The notes beneath the pieces were generated by a model. That model searched no databases and was not told where the DNA came from. It saw nothing but the letters and a program-made list of their open reading frames with translations. From Cryoendolithus antarcticus (lineage: Eukaryota > Ascomycota > Dothideomycetes > Cladosporiales > Cladosporiaceae), in NCBI GenBank assembly GCA_002077065.1, contig NAJO01000004.1:1116001-1180000 (forward strand): DNA of 64,000 nt. Reading direction: 5' to 3'. This document shows positions 1 to 11,221 of this stretch, piece by piece; the first letter of the stretch is position 1; each line of letters opens with the position of its first letter. Made by a program: the position numbers and the translations under genes.

Positions 1-459
1 ATCCATGCTGGTATCCGCACTACGCTCAGTGGGCTTTCCGACTACGCCAATGATGGCTACGTTGGGTTTGAGATCGTTGAGGCTCGCGAGATCGACACTA
101 TCGGTACAGCAGGCATCATCAAGAAGATCCATGACCGTGTTGGGCACAAGAACCCAGTCTACCTGTCCATCGACATTGACACGCTTGACCCTGCTTTTGC
201 TCCCGCTACTGGTACGCCAGAGACTGGTGGCTGGTCTACTCGTGAGCTCAGGACTATCATCCGAGGACTCGAGGGCATCAATCTCGTTGCCTGCGATTTA
301 GTCGAGGTGGCGCCGGCGTACGACACCAATGCTGAGTTGACCACGATGGCGGCTGCCGACACTTTGTTCGAGGTCATGACGTTGATGGTCAAGAAGGGAC
401 CTCTGAGCGAGATGGTGTCGAGCGAGGTTGAGGAGATCGAGGAGAAGGAGGCATTGTAG
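1..459 (+). CDS. Agmatinase-type ureohydrolase, 3' part (5' end outside window)
   Basis: This is the last 152 codons of a ureohydrolase, open from base 1 and ending in TAG at 457-459. The arginase/agmatinase signature is visible as SIDIDTLDPAFAPATGTPE, with the metal-binding Asp pair, followed by GGWSTREL and the conserved DLVEVAPAYD segment. The family hydrolyses guanidino compounds such as agmatine, releasing urea, with a binuclear Mn centre. The TPETGG context fits fungal agmatinase-like enzymes better than true arginase, but the substrate cannot be settled from this fragment. The tail is acidic (EVEEIEEKEAL). It converges with the monooxygenase gene on the minus strand, only 114 bp away. 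The N-terminal metal ligands lie upstream of the window, so completeness is not known. Confidence 0.9.
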   Translation: MHAGIRTTLSGLSDYANDGYVGFEIVEAREIDTIGTAGIIKKIHDRVGHKNPVYLSIDIDTLDPAFAPATGTPETGGWSTRELRTIIRGLEGINLVACDLVEVAPAYDTNAELTTMAAADTLFEVMTLMVKKGPLSEMVSSEVEEIEEKEAL

Positions 460-573
460 GAGTGCCACGCGCCGAGTGGTGACAGAAAGGAGAAAGAACG
501 CGAAATATGAAGTAGATCTGTAGATAAGCATGTACAAGGACTGATGTGTATATGCACAGAGAAGCTGTCTCGC

Positions 574-2596
574 TCAATACGACCAAGGCCGGATCTTCAA
601 ACTCTCCTTCTCCTCCGGCCTGCCCTCAACAGGCGGATCCTGAAACTCATCCATCAAGTAGAATGCCAGATCCTCCGTCCTCACAGGACTTCTCATCTGC
701 GTGGCACCCCATCCATTCCCCAACCAGCCCATCTGGTTCACCTCAGCACCATTCACCTCCTCATGATACTCGTACTCGTAGTCCTCCCACCTCGGACTCC
801 GCAGCGCTTCAATACAGTGCAGCGTGCTACCAGGCCAGAGCCCGGTGACGACATCGCCGGATTGACCTTTGCCGTTCTTCTTGTACCAACTCTGGCAATC
901 CTCGGAAAATACTGTGCCGCGGAAGTAGGTGTCTACGTATTGTAGGAAGTCTCGCACGCGAGCGGGCTTGATGACGAAGGACTTGACACGCTCTTTTTGG
1001 ATCTTGCGAATGGCTTTGATCACGTAGTCGCCGGTAGACTCTATCATCATCGTCAGAGACCCTTCGCCGATCGCGCCGTTTGGGCCTAGCATCATGAGCA
1101 TGTTCGGAAAGCTGTCGGTGGCGAGGGAGAGGTAATTCGTAGCTCTATCCGCCCAGTGGGTTTGCAGCGTCGTGTTCCTCAGGCCTGTGACTGGGAAGGG
1201 CGGGGCTGAGGAAGCGTAGAACCCAGTCGCGCAGATCAGCGCGTCGATCTCGTGGAGGGTACCGTCGTCGGTCACAACGCCTTTGGGCTCGATGCGGACG
1301 ATCTTGTCTTTGATGTAATCGACATTGTCTTCCACCAGAGCTTCGAGGAAGCCCGGACCTGGTGTCAGGCGTCTGCAGCCAGGTGAGAAGCCGGGCTGTA
1401 GTCTGTCGAAATAATGCGGCTTCTTGACGAGTCGATCCCGCATGCCCTGTTCGAACATCGCCTGGGCACCTTTCTGCATCTCAGTGCCCTTCAGCGTGAT
1501 GGAATGAACATTGTTGGCATCTGCCTCAATCTTCATCCGAAACTTCATCCATGCGGCCGGATCTCGCTTAAAGGACTCGATTTGGTCTTTGTTGAAGTAG
1601 ATCGACTCTAGGCCGAGCTCATCCTGACTGTGCTGTCCGAGTGGTGGCGAGATCCATGTGCGACCGCGGATGAAGCATGAAAGCTTCGCTCCCTCGACCT
1701 GCTGCAGCTTTGGGATGATTTGAATTGCACTGCTTCCTAGACCAATCACACCGATGCGCTTATTCACGAAGTCATAGCTTTGGTTCCAGTCCGATGAGTG
1801 CATGACCTCGCCTTCGAAATTGCGAAGGCCTTCGATGGTCGGCCATTGCTTATTGTTGAGATTCCCGCGCGCGCTGACTAGCATATCGCAAGTGTCCTCG
1901 GTAATCACACCATCAGGTTGTCGGACTTGCACATGCCACTTGCCCTCGCCTTGATCCCATCTGCAGTCAGTGACTTCATGTCGCAGCTTGACGAAGCGCT
2001 CGACGCCGTACTTCTTCGCGGTTGATTCTAGATAGTCCCGGATCTCTGACGCAGGAGCGTACAGTGCTGACCAGTCATGCTTTGGGTTGAATGAGAATTG
2101 ATATGAGTGGGAAGGTACATCGCATGCAGCGCCGGGATAGCGGTTCTCGTGCCTGGATCTGAATCAATTTGCAGATCGTGAGGCAGTGCGTGAGCTACTA
2201 CGTACCATGTACCCCCCACTCCTCCATTCTTCTCATAGACCACTAGCTCGCAGTTTCTTATACGCTCGGGTACTGCACGTATCGTCAGCCCTTGTGCACA
2301 TCTCATCCGCCTGACTGCCTTGACTCACTTCGGATACCCATGTAGATCCCGGAATACCCAGCTCCAATGACGATCACCTTCATTGGCCTCTGATTCTCGA
2401 TTGGCGCGTCATGCAGTTGCCATACTGGTTTCGTTCCATTGGTCGCATGGTAGCCATTCGTAGTCGCCTTCGAGTCTACCCTAGCAAGCTCCTCGGCAGT
2501 GGCCTGCTTGCTCTTTAGCAGATGCTGGAGAGCTGCATCCGGCGCTGTGTCGTCTGTGTGTTGCAGCACCTCGGGCACATTGGGCACGGCCGACAT
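574..2596 (-). CDS. Flavin-binding monooxygenase, Baeyer-Villiger type
   Basis: Three exons (2596-2329, 2272-2206, 2152-574) give 637 residues. Both introns (56 and 53 bp) have good signals (gtgagt, gtacgt) and restore the expected motifs. Visible are the FAD Rossmann motif GAGYSG (residues about 78-83), GGTWHENRYPG (109-119), the class B monooxygenase fingerprint FEGEVMHSSDW (about 224-234) and the second nucleotide-binding motif GLGSSAIQ that follows. These flavoproteins use NADPH and O2 to convert ketones to esters or lactones, or to oxygenate heteroatoms. About 70 residues precede the FAD motif, which is common in fungal members. The start is the first in-frame ATG. The enzyme could act with the metabolic genes 5-15 kb downstream, but two housekeeping-like genes lie between. 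The substrate is unknown. Confidence 0.93.
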
Positions 2597-3157
2597 GACT
2601 TCACGACCGTGCTCGTACTACTGTTGCGATATGGGAGTCTCTTGACCAGTCAGCCGTATTGCTGGAATTCTTAATGATGGCACAGCAGGATCCAGTGAGC
2701 ACAATAAGCGAGTCGTGAGGTCTCTGGTGCCGCGTGGCAACAATGAGTAGGGCACTTTGGCCTCTTTGTATAAGGCACGCGCATCGTCAGTTCTAGTCGG
2801 CAATCGGAGACTCCACAATTGCATCCACTCTGCGAACCCCACAAGATTGCGGAGACAGTGGGTCTAAGCCGCATCATGAAGCGAGTCGCGACGGAGAGTG
2901 AAGGCACGGCAGATGATTGTAAGTGGATGCCAGCTGCTAATGGTTGGCGGATGATGTTAATTCGGCGAAAGAACCCCACCTTTTTTTTGCGGGGGATCTC
3001 TTCTGATCCACTGTGGCTTTGCTCCACTTCACTCCACGTGGAGAACTGGCTGGACGTCTTGGCGTTTGCTATGCTGCTTGCGTTGGCGGAATGAAACGTA
3101 TCGTCGGTAGTGTTATTCCAGGGTAAGGCGATGTGGGAGAGCGGTCTCGCAGTTGAC
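2597..3157. other. Intergenic, promoter side of the monooxygenase
   Basis: 561 bp between the monooxygenase start and the 3' end of the WD40 gene. It holds a T8 tract near 2983-2990 and no convincing coding sequence or RNA gene. It should contain the monooxygenase promoter and the WD40 gene's 3' UTR. Confidence 0.5.
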
Positions 3158-5264
3158 TCATGGTCTTGCGCCGTTGACTACTGGCAGCGCGCTCACCGCG
3201 TCTACCAGCGATGGACGGAAATAGAGGATGTGCACCTAGCATTGCCGTCAGTAATGATCAAGAGACAGCACGGCTGTTCGTTGGAAGTCAAACACTTACC
3301 TCTCTGTCGACCGCGAACGCCAGTCTCGTCCCATCTGCGCTCCAGCTCAGACTTGGCTCTCCAGCGCCTTTCTCGTCGTCCTCACCATTGACTGCTCCGT
3401 TCACGGTAGGGTCGTCCTCAATATGTGGAGGACGCCAGGTAAGCAGCGGACGCTCAACAATCATTGTATCCCCATTCGCGCTATCAGAAACAGCCCAGAT
3501 GCGGACGATGTCCATGCCTGCAACGGCGATAACACGTGCTTCGTGACCCCAGGCTAGGGCGCGAACAGGCTCAGACAGCTCTAGCACGCCCAGCCTGTCA
3601 TTGCGAGCGCCACTTTCTACGTCCTTGATCGAGTAAACACAGCACGTTCCATCTTCGCAACCAACTGCAAGCCTGAAAGGGTTTTCACCGCCTTTCTTTA
3701 ACCCCTCGCCGCTAAATGTCATACAAGTTGGGACTGCGTTAAATGTTGTATCAACGAGCGGAGTATCAGGACCGTCTCTGGGTTCCAGCACCCAGTCAGA
3801 TTGAAGTCCGTTGCTACCAGTGACGACGAGTCTTCGGTCGGTCGATGAGAGCAGTGCAAAGCGCCCGCTGCTGCGGTGGACTCGACAGTCAGTCCAGTCT
3901 GCTGACACTGCCAGTATGTCTTGACCACTCGTCGTGAGGTTGTGCTGCATGATCATCTCCGGTGTTGCTTCGTACTTTGCTGTTCCAGCCTCACGGTATT
4001 CGTATATTCTCGAGGTGCCGTGTGCGCCAGCAATCACAATGGCTGAGTCGCTCAACCACTCCGCGCTTGAGACCGCCATCTCTAACAATGCCCATGCCTC
4101 GGGTCTGGCGCGTACAGCCTGATCTTCTTCCTCAATCGCGCCCTTGAATATCTGTACTAGACTCCGTTCAAGATTACTTTGCAGCACCAAAATATGTTCA
4201 GTGTTGGGGCTGTAGCTGATGTGAAGAATTGTTCCCTGTGGCTCAAGCAAGTCCGGTTCAAGGATGTACTCCACAACACCAAGAGCCATGCTATGGCCAA
4301 TGAGCGTCAGCTTGGGCATAGGCCCCGCAGTATCTTCAATGTGCTCGAACGCGTACACATATGTCGTTTCTGTGGGATGCCACGTGCCGGCTACGACGAT
4401 AGAATCTGGCTTGAGAGAGGGCAAGTCGTTCGGACCGACATCTGGCGCACCATCGAGGGTGTCGGGGATGTTGTAAAGGTTAGAGATGCTTTGCCCAGCC
4501 ACGCGCAACAGATCGGATTCTCCAGATCGAGCACTAGGTTCGAAGTTGCAATGCATGATTTGGGCCGAAGGGTTTGCTACAGTAAAGCTGAGCGTGCTCG
4601 TCTTCGGTCCAGTGGCAAAGTCGGTCTGCACCAGTGCGTCCATGCTATCGTACCGCTCCGGTATGGTGACAGCGACATCGTCAGACGCAGCGGCCGGACT
4701 GACGACCTCCCCCTCAGCATCCTCGTTTCCCGACGCAGACGCAGCATCGACATCCATCGCGTCCCTGTCACCATTGACATGCACATCATCGTCTCCATGT
4801 CCAGTCCTTTGCCTCTTCGGTGCCGGAGTCGGGAAATCGTCCTGTACACGTGCATTCCCTGCAGTAGAAGCGCGTGGTCCAGCCTTCCTCTTCCCTGAAC
4901 TCAGCGGCCTAGACGCCTCCCTCTCCCTCTGTGGCGGCGCTGGCTGCCACTGCTCGTCCACTTCCACACTCTCCCTCGGCAATTTCGCGTCGCCAGTCAA
5001 GGTCCATCGATGCTGGCGCTCGTTTCTACCGATGCGCGCCTGTAGCTCGTCGTACCTCAATCCGCTCTGTATCACTGACACCAGCTCACCGCGCTCCACT
5101 GAGGGCGCGAATGGCAGATCCTCAGCGTCCTGAAACTCGCGCGGACGGTACCAGTCCTTGGCGAACATCCTCGCGCTTTGCTCGTGACCGCTCTCTTGCA
5201 GGTAGCGGAAGACGAGGTAGTTGATGTGATCCGAGTGGAGCGTGGTCGTGCTGGGGGCTGCCAT
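3158..5264 (-). CDS. LisH / WD40-repeat protein, TBL1/Sif2-like
   Basis: Two exons (5264-3300 and 3235-3158) encode 680 residues. Reading on without splicing stops three codons past a perfect gtaagt donor. The 64-bp intron has a tactgac branch and restores a natural C-terminus beginning VHILYFRPSL. Residues about 8-40 form a LisH motif (INYLVFRYLQESGHEQSA). A charged, low-complexity linker with a KRKAGPR-type basic patch comes next. The second half has degenerate WD40 repeats (for example HILVLQSNLE, VRALAWGHEARVIAVAG, LSWSADGTRLAF). Proteins of this build (yeast Sif2, human TBL1) are scaffolds of histone deacetylase corepressor complexes. That role is inferred from architecture, and the repeats are diverged. 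It shares a 264-bp divergent promoter with the TMEM115-like gene. Confidence 0.85.
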
Positions 5265-5528
5265 GGTCGGTCTCGTATATTGTGGTGTAGTGCCGACGTG
5301 GCAATATGGGCGACGCGACGTCGACGTCGGGTCGTCGCAGATCTAATGCTTTAGTGATCAGGGCGAGAGGGGATAATACACGAGCAGAGCCAAGATGAGG
5401 CTCTGTGATGGTCAAGGACGTGCATTGGCGCATCTCGAATCTAACACTTCGGAAGCGGCTGACAGCCGTCCCGAGATGATCGACGCGACTCTGTCTCGCG
5501 CCAGCAATCAACACGAACGCCATGCATA

Positions 5529-6663
5529 ATGGCACCCCGAATAAATCTGCCGCCTATCACGCGGGCCCTCCTCCTGATCCTCGTCGCTCTCTCCACCCTC
5601 AACGCCACTCTCCGCTTCCAAAAGTGGTCGACGAGCACCTCCGCCGCCGACCAAGCAAAGCCCAGCACCGTCAGCTACGTGACTTCCCCACGATGGGCAA
5701 TCCCCTATCTGGTCTTGATACCCTCGGAGTCGATCGTATATCCCTGGACATTCTTGACAAGCGCTTTGATTGAGAACAACATCGTGTCACTGGGTATCTC
5801 CGGAGCTGTACTATGGTTTGGAGGACGCTATCTGGAACGCGCCTGGGGTGGTAGGGAGTACACGAAGTTCGTGCTGTTCGTGACCATGATTCCGAATATT
5901 GTCACATTCTTCATCTACGCGCTATGGCATGGCATACGGGGCTACTCGCCGCCAAGGTAACAGTCTTGCCTCATCCGCGTTACGACCATGGCTGACCCCT
6001 CGTAGCGCAACTCCCATCAACGGTCTTCTCGCGCTCTCGGCCTCCTTCCTCGTCTCGCTCAAACAGCTCGTTCCAGAGCACACCGTGTCAGTTGCGCGAT
6101 CAATGATCAGCATTCGGCTCAAGCACCTACCTGCACTCTTCGTCCTAGCCAACATGCTTTCTGGTCCTTTGCTCGGCACCGATACAGCTTTCTGGCTTTC
6201 GCTCTTCGGCTTCTACACTGGCTGGATCTACCTGCGATTCTTCCGGTTAGCTGACATCGGCACGGCGGAATCTGCGACAAGCGCAGAAGGCGCGACGATG
6301 CGAGGCGACCCGAGCGAGACCTTCGCATTCGTGTCGTTCTTCCCGGAGATCGTGCATCCGTTCCTCGCGCCTGTGTGCAACGGTATGTATGATCTGCTCG
6401 TGCAGCTCAAGCTGATTAGACCGTTTCCGGACTTCGACGTTGAGAGCGCGAGCGCGAGCGCGGCAGCTAGGTCGGCAAGCGGTTTGCCTCAAACTACTTC
6501 TGCGTCAGGCGATGGCGCAAGGACGATAGAGGCAGAGCGGCGAAGAGCACTAGCGTTGCGTGCGCTGGACGAGCGCTTGAACGCTGCTCAGCCAGTGGCG
6601 ACGCCCAGTGCAGTGCGACCATCTGATGACAGCGAGCCAGCGGCAAAGGAGGCGCAAGCTTGA
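5529..6663 (+). CDS. TMEM115-like (DUF1751) multi-pass membrane protein
   Basis: Exons 5529-5956 and 6006-6663 (49-bp intron) give 361 residues. Hydrophobic segments include ITRALLLILVALSTL near the N-terminus, a stretch around IENNIVSLGISGAVLWFGG, and FVLFVTMIPNIVTFFIYALW. The GGRYLERAWG block, followed by later TM segments around ALFVLANMLSGPLLG and FWLSLFGFYTGWIYLRFF, matches the TMEM115/YOL107W family, a rhomboid-like fold lacking protease residues. Human TMEM115 is a Golgi protein linked to retrograde transport. The C-terminal ~120 residues are Ala/Ser-rich and hydrophilic, probably a disordered cytosolic tail. The start is the first ATG after the divergent promoter. Another ATG seven bases upstream is in a different frame. 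Confidence 0.9.
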
Positions 6664-7081
6664 TCGTCTGCCCGACAGCAGAAGCGTTTGGCTACGCATC
6701 GAGGATGAGATAACAAGCGTGCAACTTGCTCGAATCACCACATTTACACATCGTCACCTACTGAAGCTTACTCATCATTGCGCAGACACCTTCGCGTGCT
6801 AATCGCACCCTGCTCCATGTTCATTTGCCATTCTGGAGATGCAGGTAGGTATATACACAATCATTACTACCCATGGTTTCTCGTGGCTGCGGTGACATCC
6901 TGGCTGTGAGTTTGAACCTCGGCTTAAACACATCAAGCTCTCCACTTCGGGGAGGTCTACATCACGAAACATTGCGATACAACTGCACGTATCAGACTTA
7001 CTTCCACAGCATTTACGACTAGCAAAGTTTGCGCGTCTATTCACTCTCACACTAATACACATTTCTTGCTTACTCGCAATC
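6664..7081. other. Intergenic, SDR promoter
   Basis: 418 bp upstream of the SDR gene. A TATATA-like element lies at about 6850-6855, some 230 bp before the ATG, and the last 60 bp are pyrimidine/CA-rich as in a fungal leader. No gene is seen. Confidence 0.4.
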
Positions 7082-8024
7082 ATGGCTCACGCATCCTCGT
7101 CAGCAAACCTGACTGTCTCGAACCTCTTCGACTTCAAGAACCATGTGTAAGTCTGAGACCTGCCTTACTTATATACGAGACTGACGGATTCCCAGTGTAC
7201 TGGTCACTGGCGGGGCCACAGGCCTGGGCGAGATGGCAGCCCAAGCCTTCGTCCAGAATGGTGCCCGCGTAATAATCGCCTCTCGCAAAAAATCCGAACT
7301 CGATAAAACCGCCGCACGCCTGAATAGCCTTGGACCCGGCCGCTGCACCACAATCGTGGCCGACCTAAAGGATAAAGCCGGCTGCCTTGCTCTCTGCGAC
7401 GAAGTCCGCAAGCAAACCGACCGCCTCACAGTCCTGCTGAACAACTCTGGTGCGACCTGGGGAGCAGCCTATGATGACTTTCCCGAGTCAGGCTGGGACA
7501 AGATCTACGCCTTGAATGTAAAGGCGATGTTCTACACGACTGCGCATTTGCATGCTGAGTTGACGAAAGGCGCCACGGCTGATATGCCGAGTCGGGTCAT
7601 CAATATTGCGTCTATGGCTGGCGTGTCGACTGTGGACGTCACGACTGGGGCTACTGGCGGCTTGTCAGCACCAGGTACAGGAACTTTCTCGTACGGTCCT
7701 AGCAAGGCGGCTTGCATCCACTTGTCCAAGATGCAGGCCTCGAAACTCATGCCACAGCATGTTACTGTCAATGCGATTTGTCCTGGTGTGTTTCCGTCGA
7801 GGATGACGGCTTTCGGAATGGAGAAGTTCGAGAAGACGCTCACAGCTGGCCAGCCGAGTGGTCGCGTTGGGAAGCCGGAGGATTTCGCCGGGCTTGTGCT
7901 GTTCTTGAGTTCGAGAGGCGCGGGGCATATTACTGGGAATGCCATCGAGATCGATGGCGGGAGTACTCTTAGTGGGTGGAGGGCGGACGCTAAGGAAGTC
8001 GGGAGTGCAAAGGCGAAGATATAA
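7082..8024 (+). CDS. Short-chain dehydrogenase/reductase
   Basis: Exons 7082-7146 and 7196-8024 (49-bp intron, gtaagt...cccag) give 297 residues, full length for a classical SDR. The cofactor motif TGGATGLG is at 26-33, NNSG at 104-107 and the catalytic set is Ser161, Tyr188 and Lys192 (SYGPSK). The C-terminal ICPGVFPSRMT and GNAIEIDGGST segments are typical. The protein resembles the RhlG-like/3-oxoacyl reductase branch, and NADP(H) use is likely given the ASRKK stretch after the second beta strand. The first 20 residues precede the Rossmann fold. It starts the metabolic block and is transcribed towards the Zn2Cys6 gene. The exact alcohol/ketone substrate cannot be read from the sequence. 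Confidence 0.93.
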
Positions 8025-8465
8025 GGGACTTGAGATGGGGCTAATTGCATCTTTACTCCTCCGAAAGCGTGAAGAGTCCAGTGCTACGGTAGTGCACATC
8101 ACACGTGTCTGTCAAGGTCGATTCCGCCGATGAGAGAGCGTCGTATACGAGACATGGTCTCAAATGTACATCGATCAACAGTTTGTTATCATAGCATAGT
8201 GTAGAGACGCTTTGGCGACGGAATCATGCTACGGAGAATGTCTTTGATTTTACGGAACAGCGGAGGTAGAATGTTACCCTTTGTGAGTATGATTGTGCCG
8301 CACTCAGGATGACCTCGACGACTCAGGCGTACCCGAGGATAACACTCGTGTTTTCGCCTGATGGACGAGATGATATTTTTCCTAGCTATTTTATGATCGC
8401 TCCTCCTCGAAGCAATCGTGGTACGACGCAGGCTCACTACAGGGCTACAGAATTAGTATCCACAA
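8025..8465. other. Intergenic, convergent 3' ends
   Basis: 441 bp between the convergent SDR and Zn2Cys6 genes. Only short open frames without recognisable features occur. It probably holds both 3' UTRs and poly(A) sites. Confidence 0.4.
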
Positions 8466-10531
8466 TCACACCATCACAAGGGTGTTCAGTTGCTCCCAGG
8501 GCATGTTTGATGGTGTCAACCACTGCTGCGGTTGTATCTGACTCGAAAGGGCGTCCCAATCAAACTCATTAGACAGATCGTCGATCAGACCGGCCGACAG
8601 GGGCGGTGTGATAAGCGGTGTAGTTTCTGCTTGCGCTCGAGCACTGAGGCAGTCAGCATGAAGGGTCGAGGTATTGAGGCTATGGCAATCACTTACTAAA
8701 GTCTGCAGAGTATCGGATGTGCTCTCGCACACAAGGGACTGAGCTCACTCATGACCTGGAAACACGCCAGAGAGCGCTGCAGTAGCTCATGCTGCTCGGC
8801 TGTTTCTTGCTCCGACAAGGACACGCGCAGTGATGCGATCATGAGTACGGCCGCATGAAAGGCGTGAAAGCTGCCAAGACCACGGTTGTACCACTTGAAC
8901 GGTGCCAACCTTGGACAGCTCTCAAATTCCTGATGTATCGCTAAAATCCGCTTAGCTTCTTGAAGACTTCTTTCGCGAGACCAGCGAATTGACCCATCAC
9001 CGACTCGATTGTCCGACATAGCATGCTGATGTAGCAGTAATGCTAGGTGGCCGGAGTAGCTGTATAGGATGTTGAGGTGAGCGTAATGATAAGCCGGCAT
9101 CTCATCGGACGTGCCGCTCTCCATATATCGAGCGTGCCAGCCTCGCTGCTCAGTCTGGATCCTAGCGTCCAACGATGGGATAACGTAGATGTCGGGCTGT
9201 TGCGTCGAGAGCACTGACTCGCAGATCTCGGCGCAGAGATCGTACAGACGAAACTTGGCCAGGAGGTAAGTCATCTGCGTAGGTCGATCACGGCTGGTGG
9301 TATTCAGCGCTATATCACGATCATCGACATCAGCCGGCGCTCGTGCATCGGACTGGAACATGAATCGCGACGAAGCTATGTTACCCATTGTGGCGTTCTG
9401 CTGAGTGTATAGCATCATCAGTGCGGCCCAGCATCTCCGTCTCTGCTCTTTCTCCACATTGTCAACGACGAATGCGTCGGGGTCCACATGGCAGCCGATG
9501 CTGACAGCTATGTTGCATGCTAGGCCAATCAAAGACCATGTCGGGCCGTGGGTATGACTTATACTGTAGATCAGGATCACTAATGCTTGAACAGTGGTAA
9601 GGTTGTTGTTCCAAAGGTAGTTATCAGCCTCAAGGCATTTCATCGCCAACCCACGATATCGAGCGGTGAGGTCGGCGATACGTTCGAAGGCTGTCTGCTT
9701 CCGACTGAGATCAACCAGAATATAGCTATCATGCGGCAGTGCCAGCACCGCCGTTGCAAGGGTCGTATACAGTAATGCTAGCCACGACAAGGGTACCGAA
9801 TTGGGATCCCCTTCAAAAGACTGGTACTGACTTTGGAAAGATGGGTCGTGTAGTACGTGGAACAGCGATGCAAAGGAGGTCAGGTAAATCTGGACAAGCT
9901 CCTTGCAGTGTGATTTGGATGGTAGCCCAGCTATGAGCACGTCTGTATCCGCAACGCTACTGAATGCAGGAGGCCATGTTGCATCGATCGCCAGGTCCTC
10001 CCCGGTGACGTTGCCGCTATCCAGGGGATGGAGTCCCAGGGCTCGGTCTGAGGCATGTGGTACAAATTTCACATACCCATGTCCATGAGTTCGAAGCATG
10101 CCGGACAGGGACTTCTTCGAGTGCGTGGTCGCGGGTCGAAGATGGCTACCGACCTGCCCTGCGCTGGAGAGGTGCCGCCCTTCTGTAGATGGAGACGCTT
10201 GCGTGAGATCAGATCCGAGTTCGCCATTGCTGGTTCGTAGTAGCTGCTCAAGCCGTTGCACTCTCTGAGCCAGACTGTCGCTGCCTGTGGCGAGTGGTGA
10301 GCTTGACGAGGCGCTGGCGGATGGCGACAGCGGAACATCTACTCGCATCCGTCCATTGGCAGATGCGCCATGGGAAGATCGACGGGCGGCCGTGGCGTAC
10401 TGGCATTGGGTGACTGGCACTCCACGATGGATGCAGCTCCCGCATGGTGTGCCATCGCGTGGGCAGCGAATCTTGCGGACCCGACAAGGTTCACATGAGA
10501 TCGGAAGGCGTCGATTGCGGACGGCGGACAT
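8466..10531 (-). CDS. Zn2Cys6 (GAL4-type) transcription factor
   Basis: Exons 10531-8697 and 8643-8466 (53-bp intron: gtaagt, gctgac branch, ctcag) give 670 residues. The open frame extends upstream of 10531 but has no ATG there, so MSAVRNRR is the start. The binuclear zinc cluster is complete, with Cys13, 16, 23, 30, 33 and 43 in a C-x2-C-x6-C-x6-C-x2-C-x9-C pattern. A Ser-rich linker and a short heptad stretch (LAQRVQRLEQLL) for dimerisation come next. The body matches the fungal-specific transcription factor domain (for example YLTSFASLFHVLHDPSF and the IGLACNIAVSIGCHVDPD region). Such proteins bind CGG half-sites. GCGGAGAT-type sequences occur in its own upstream region and in the divergent promoters of the next four genes, so it is the likely local regulator. 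Confidence 0.93.
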
Positions 10532-10570
10532 GATCGCAAGACGATAGTATTCCAAGCTGAGCACTGTGCG

Positions 10571-10611
10571 GAGAAGATGGAGAAGATGAAGGAGATGAAG
10601 GAGATGAAGGC
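10571..10611. repeat. Purine-rich 9-bp-period microsatellite
   Basis: Imperfect tandem units of GAGAAGATG and then GAAGGAGAT run through about 40 bases. On the minus strand they would read as repeated Leu-Leu-His, but they lie upstream of the first ATG of the Zn2Cys6 gene, so they are leader or promoter sequence. Confidence 0.7.
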
Positions 10612-10666
10612 GGAGGGTCGCGGAGTCGCAGTCCGATACAGCAGGAAAGGCGGCTAAAACGGGGAA

Positions 10667-10681
10667 GGCGGCGGAGATCAA
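10667..10681 (-). promoter_or_regulatory. Putative Zn2Cys6 site upstream of the regulator
   Basis: The minus strand reads TTGATCTCCGCCGCC. The same 15 bases occur on the plus strand at 15728-15742 in the transporter/fusion-enzyme promoter. The site is about 136-150 bp before the regulator's ATG, which would suit autoregulation. That it binds this factor is inference. Confidence 0.45.
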
Positions 10682-11221
10682 GCCAACCCCTCTCGCCCAC
10701 ACCCACGACACCTATGAGCTTGTCCACAACCCTGTTCTGCAAGCGCATGCCTCCATCGATGGCCCCGGGGCCTGATACGCCGATCTTTGCTACACGAAGT
10801 AGGTACACCGTCCGCAGTCTGTGTGACTTCGGCCTCCGGCACCCGCTAAGAGAAATGAATTGTACGGTCTGAATACGCGCGGTTAGAACCCAGTCGATCA
10901 TTCATCAATGCCCTCTTCCAACGCTCTGGGTATTCTCAATGACAAGCGGTCTTTCACCATGCCTTGATTGGGTGCACCATGACAATGGACCGGTTACGTA
11001 GAGCACTGCGGAGAGAAATTCGCGAATTGCGCAGGAAAACGCTCTTTCTCTCTCACAGAAACAGTAGACACAATACGGCACTCCCGGCGAGTATCATAGT
11101 AGCATAAGGCTTTTCAGACTCACAAAGGAGCAGAAGTACAATAACGATCATACAGTACTATCATCACGACTCTGGCCCGTCTTGCGGGTCTGAACACTTG
11201 CCAAGCGCAGATATAGTCCCC

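Larger units (their letters stand above)
10532..11221. other. Upstream region of the Zn2Cys6 gene
   Basis: 690 bp between the regulator's start and the 3' end of the amidohydrolase gene. It carries a purine tract (10571-10611), the motif at 10667-10681, and two weaker CGGAG sites at about 10568 and 11009. No gene is supported here, although frames open through the low-complexity part. Confidence 0.5.

Noticed and set aside
3288..3299. Unspliced C-terminus of the WD40 protein
   Set aside because: The stop lies just past a perfect gtaagt donor. Splicing to 3235 restores a WD-like strand and a natural end.
10532..10711. N-terminal extension of the Zn2Cys6 protein with a Leu-Leu-His repeat
   Set aside because: The frame is open but has no ATG before 10531. 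The repeat comes from a purine-rich leader tract.
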